A stretch of DNA of 7,891 nt. Source: JAEYFP01 sp047602645. Its GTDB lineage: Bacteria; Bacillota; Clostridia; Lachnospirales; Lachnospiraceae. Positions 6,078 to 7,891 of the stretch are shown one piece after another; positions within the stretch are counted from its first letter, which is position 1; the number at the start of each line of letters is the position of its first letter. Location: contig JASGGU010000119.1 in assembly GCA_047602645.1 (NCBI GenBank), positions 1 to 7,891 of the forward strand, in the 5' to 3' direction. The position numbers and the translations under genes were made by a program. The notes beneath the pieces were generated by a model. The model was not told the origin of the DNA. It was given only the letters and a program-made list of their open reading frames with translations, and searched no databases.

Positions 6078-6824
6078 ATGGCATCGATATCAGGTATTAA
6101 TTCGGGAACAACCGATTATTCAGAGTTTTTTGACAGTTTATCCGCTAATTCATCCCAAACCAGTTCCTCCACAAATTTTCTTGCTGATTATGCGAGTATT
6201 AAAAATGGGAGCTATGCAAAGCTTGCCAAGGCGTATTATGGGAAAACTTCCGGCAGCAGCACAGTTACAAAGGAAGAGGCTGCGGAGAAAGTAACGTCCA
6301 ATAATAGAGTTAAGGCGAATGCAGATGCGATGAAGGCTTCTTCGGGCATGCTTGTGAGCAGCAAGACACTGTTTACCGATCAAGTGGAAACAACGGACAA
6401 GGACGGCAATAAGACATCGGATTATGATTATCATAAGATCTATAAGGCGTTAAAATCTTTTGTGGATGACTATAACAATGTCATTGAAAGCGGCGGAGAA
6501 TCCGATAATAGCTCTGTCCTGAGAAACACGCTCTCGATGATAAGAATGACAAAGGAAAACAAGGATTTGTTAGAGGATGTCGGCATTACGATTAATGAAG
6601 ACAATACCTTATCGATTGATGAGGAGACGGTTAAAAAGGCTAATATCCATGATTTGAAATCGCTTTTCAGCGGAACCGGCTCTTATGCGGACAGTATTAC
6701 GACGAAGGCATCAAATATTTCCTATAAGGCTGCTTACGAGAATAATAAGCTGAACAGCTATACGGCAAACGGTATTTACTCGACGACTGGTTCCGTCGGA
6801 AATATTTATGACGATTCTTATTGA
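6078..6824 (+). CDS. FliD-like (flagellar hook-associated protein 2-like) small protein
   Basis: A 248-aa protein, rich in Ser, Thr and Asn and free of Cys and Trp, with no signal peptide: the composition of flagellar axial proteins exported by the flagellar type III system. The N-terminus ISGINSGTTDYSEFFDSL resembles the ISGL-SG-D start of FliD caps. Residues 127-215 resemble the FliD C-terminal domain: SFVDDYNNVI (128-136), then a helical stretch, VGITINEDNTLSIDEETVKKA (168-188) like the LGIT-DG-L-LD block, and LFSGTGSYADSI (196-207). FliD is normally above 450 residues; the variable middle is lacking, so this is an orphan paralogue and not the canonical cap. ATG 6078 is preferred over the in-frame GTG at 6069, because AAAGGAG (6063-6069) overlaps the GTG and sits 8 bases before the ATG. 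A SigD-type promoter precedes it. No terminator separates it from the tRNA downstream. Its exact role is unknown. Confidence 0.78.
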   Translation: MASISGINSGTTDYSEFFDSLSANSSQTSSSTNFLADYASIKNGSYAKLAKAYYGKTSGSSTVTKEEAAEKVTSNNRVKANADAMKASSGMLVSSKTLFTDQVETTDKDGNKTSDYDYHKIYKALKSFVDDYNNVIESGGESDNSSVLRNTLSMIRMTKENKDLLEDVGITINEDNTLSIDEETVKKANIHDLKSLFSGTGSYADSITTKASNISYKAAYENNKLNSYTANGIYSTTGSVGNIYDDSY

Positions 6825-6849
6825 CAAATAGAAAAAAATATTATAGAAT
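6821..6849 (+). promoter_or_regulatory. Sigma-A promoter of tRNA-Leu(CAG), overlapping the FliD-like stop
   Basis: TTGACA (6821-6826, perfect), 17 bases, then TAGAAT (6844-6849). The -35 overlaps the TGA stop (6822-6824) of the FliD-like gene. Predicted start is near 6856, at the edge of the inverted repeat 6858-6883 and about 30 bases before the tRNA. Confidence 0.82.
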
Positions 6850-6857
6850 AGCATTCG

Positions 6858-6883
6858 TACGGTTTGCCTCTTGACAAACCGTA
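6858..6883 (+). repeat. 9-bp perfect inverted repeat in the tRNA-Leu(CAG) leader
   Basis: TACGGTTTG (6858-6866) and CAAACCGTA (6875-6883) are perfectly complementary around an 8-base loop (CCTCTTGA). The repeat lies between the promoter and the tRNA acceptor stem, which starts 4 bases later. No T-run follows, so it is not an ordinary terminator. It could be a leader hairpin guiding RNase P or 3' processing of the FliD-like mRNA, or an operator at the start site. Confidence 0.7.
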
Positions 6884-6886
6884 TAT

Positions 6887-6970
6887 GCAGGAATGGCGGA
6901 ATTGGCAGACGCGCACGGTTCAGGTCCGTGTGATAGCAATATCATGAGAGTTCAAGTCTCTTTTCCTGCA
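6887..6970 (+). tRNA. tRNA-Leu (anticodon CAG)
   Basis: An 84-base class II tRNA. Acceptor stem GCAGGAA (6887-6893) pairs with TTCCTGC (6963-6969), with discriminator A6970. The D stem is GCG/CGC (6896-6898/6910-6912). Anticodon stem CACGG/CCGTG (6914-6918/6926-6930) holds loop TTCAGGT, giving anticodon CAG for CUG codons. The long variable arm is TGAT/ATCA (6931-6944) and the T loop is TTCAAGT (6951-6957). CCA is not encoded. It is a different isoacceptor from the upstream tRNA-Leu(AAG), so the pair is not a recent duplication. Confidence 0.96.
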
Positions 6971-7003
6971 CTTTAGAACCTATAAAAACAGGAGGTTTGA
7001 GCA

Positions 7004-7051
7004 TTGCTTTTTGCAGATGTAAGCAAGCATCCTGTTATCATTATCAAATGA
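7004..7051 (+). CDS. Possible 15-codon small ORF with consensus ribosome binding site
   Basis: A consensus AGGAGG (6990-6995) stands 8 bases before a TTG codon that opens a 15-codon frame, reading (M)LFADVSKHPVIIIK, ending in TGA (7049-7051). The spacing is ideal, but the start is non-ATG, the peptide is tiny and I do not recognise it. It sits between tRNA-Leu(CAG) and the terminator, so it would be made from the tRNA read-through transcript or the long FliD-like mRNA. The same segment also has inverted repeats (ACAGGA 6988-6993 with TCCTGT 7030-7035; TTGCTT 7005-7010 with AAGCAA 7021-7026), so an RNA structure or a gene remnant is an equal alternative. Confidence 0.22.
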   Translation: MLFADVSKHPVIIIK

Positions 7052-7053
7052 GT

Positions 7054-7094
7054 AAAAAATCGGAGATATCTGGAATAGATATCTCCGATTTTTT
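7054..7094 (+). terminator. Strong bidirectional intrinsic terminator
   Basis: A perfect 17-bp stem: bases 7054-7070 (six A, then TCGGAGATATC) pair with 7078-7094 (GATATCTCCGA, then six T) around a 7-base loop, TGGAATA. The T-run and following ATTTTA serve the rightward tRNA/FliD-like transcripts. The A-run gives a matching U-tail on the - strand, so it can also end the leftward diguanylate cyclase transcript, whose stop codon is about 110 bases away. Confidence 0.92.
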
Positions 7095-7204
7095 ATTTTA
7101 AAATATTTTACCGGTTTATCACATTAAATGAAAAGATAGCAGAAATGAAATAATTATATCATCTCAAATGTTTCCGATAATACAGTTAAGAATCGTACAG
7201 AGTA

Positions 7205-7891
7205 TCATTGAACTTGATTTTTACCATTATCTTTAGCATAATATAAAGCTTTATCAGCAATCTCTACAAGATTGTTAATATTGTTTGATTTGTTTGGATA
7301 AGCACTTACTCCAACTGAAATTGTAATATTAATTTTTTCGTTCTTATCAGTAATAAAATGATTTTCTTGAACATTTTTTCTAATTAATTCAGCTATTTCA
7401 CGAGCTTGCGAATAATCACTATCGGATAAGATGATGCAGAATTCTTCACCGCCTTTTCGGGAGATAAAGTCAAAGGATCTGCAGGTATTTATTAAAATTT
7501 CACTTAACTGTTTTAATATTAAATCTCCGGTAATATGTCCGTATGTATCATTTACCTTTTTAAAGTTGTCGATATCCAGCATAAGTAAAGCAAGGTTTTT
7601 ATCATGTTGAAGTGTATCAGCGATCGCTTGATTAAGTCTTAAATCAAATTCTCTCACATTATTTAATCCGGTAAGATAATCCTTTGTAGAATCAAATCGG
7701 AGTTTGGAATATAACTCTTTTGTCTTAAACCAATAGATCATTACATAATAGATAATAATGGAAACAATAATATTGGATAGAATATAGTGAAGTAAAATAT
7801 TAATTAAAACATTTGGATCTTTTTCCAGTACAAAAGTGATAAGGTACAATAAGTTGCGCAAATTGAAAACTGTATAAAAAAGACAGGGTTT
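7205..7891 (-). CDS. Membrane-anchored diguanylate cyclase (GGDEF), N-terminus outside window
   Basis: Makes cyclic di-GMP from two GTP. Numbering from the TTG at 7859-7861 as 1, a hydrophobic region (about 16-45) is followed by a complete GGDEF domain: DYLTGLNN (61-68), metal-binding LDIDNF (95-100), VNDTYGH (103-109), active-site GGEEF (137-141), and the C-terminal ISVGVSAYP and ADKALYYAKDNGKN blocks. RSFD (128-131) lies five residues before GGEEF, the standard RxxD inhibitory site, so product feedback is expected. The frame has no stop between the TTG and the window edge (reading KPCLFYTVFN), so more membrane or sensor sequence probably lies outside; the TTG is not a supported start. Hand counts over four 60-base lines give about 18-35% GC, well below the operon. 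It converges on the terminator at 7054-7094. Confidence 0.93.
   Translation of the reverse strand, partial: KPCLFYTVFNLRNLLYLITFVLEKDPNVLINILLHYILSNIIVSIIIYYVMIYWFKTKELYSKLRFDSTKDYLTGLNNVREFDLRLNQAIADTLQHDKNLALLMLDIDNFKKVNDTYGHITGDLILKQLSEILINTCRSFDFISRKGGEEFCIILSDSDYSQAREIAELIRKNVQENHFITDKNEKINITISVGVSAYPNKSNNINNLVEIADKALYYAKDNGKNQVQ

Noticed and set aside
6871..6899. Second TTGACA in the hairpin as another tRNA promoter
   Set aside because: At 17 bases downstream the sequence is TGGCGG within the tRNA, with no -10 resemblance.
6946..7204. Integration site (attL-type) at the 3' end of tRNA-Leu(CAG)
   Set aside because: No repeat of the tRNA 3' end and no integrase is seen in the window; AT-rich downstream DNA alone is not enough.
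7859..7861. TTG as the true start of the diguanylate cyclase
   Set aside because: The frame stays open with plausible residues to the window edge, so the TTG is probably internal; only hydrophobic anchor sequence follows it before the GGDEF domain.

Overview
The window looks like a chromosomal segment from an anaerobic, probably motile Clostridia, most likely Lachnospiraceae. The reasons are moderate GC with strong AGGAGG-type ribosome binding sites, low-GC-Gram-positive promoters, tRNA genes without an encoded CCA, and protein types common in that family: Cytidylate_kin2-like kinase, long RpiB/LacA/LacB-like isomerase, FliD-like secreted protein. This assignment is inference from the sequence, not a database match.

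Left part (1-4975, + strand): five genes with gaps of 3, 8, 2 and 14 bases form one operon that begins before the window. They encode the two ATPases of an oligopeptide-type ABC importer (OppD-like, 5' truncated, and OppF-like), a cytosolic serine hydrolase of the class C beta-lactamase/D-aminopeptidase fold, a small nucleotide-kinase-like P-loop protein, and a six-helix membrane protein fused to a HAD domain that has lost its catalytic aspartates. A reasonable model is peptide import followed by intracellular hydrolysis. The jobs of the last two genes are unknown.

Middle (4978-5765): an RpiB/LacA/LacB-family sugar-phosphate isomerase on the - strand converges on the operon with only 2 bases between stop codons. 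Its promoter region overlaps that of a rightward tRNA gene.

Right-centre (5766-7094, + strand): tRNA-Leu(AAG) with promoters and an intrinsic terminator; a 248-aa FliD-like protein behind a well-matched sigma-28/SigD promoter; then tRNA-Leu(CAG), whose promoter overlaps the FliD-like stop codon and whose leader carries a 9-bp perfect hairpin. A strong bidirectional terminator at 7054-7094 closes this unit. A possible 15-codon ORF with a consensus ribosome binding site lies between the second tRNA and the terminator.

Right edge (7205-7891, - strand): a membrane-anchored diguanylate cyclase with intact GGEEF and I-site. It is much more AT-rich than the operon, and its reading frame stays open to the window edge, so its N-terminus is missing. 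The stretch 7095-7204 is AT-rich with no recognisable signal.

No CRISPR array, insertion sequence, integrase or classic defence gene is visible. The best candidates for something under-described are the pseudo-HAD/membrane fusion and the orphan FliD-like protein under SigD-type control between two leucine tRNAs.
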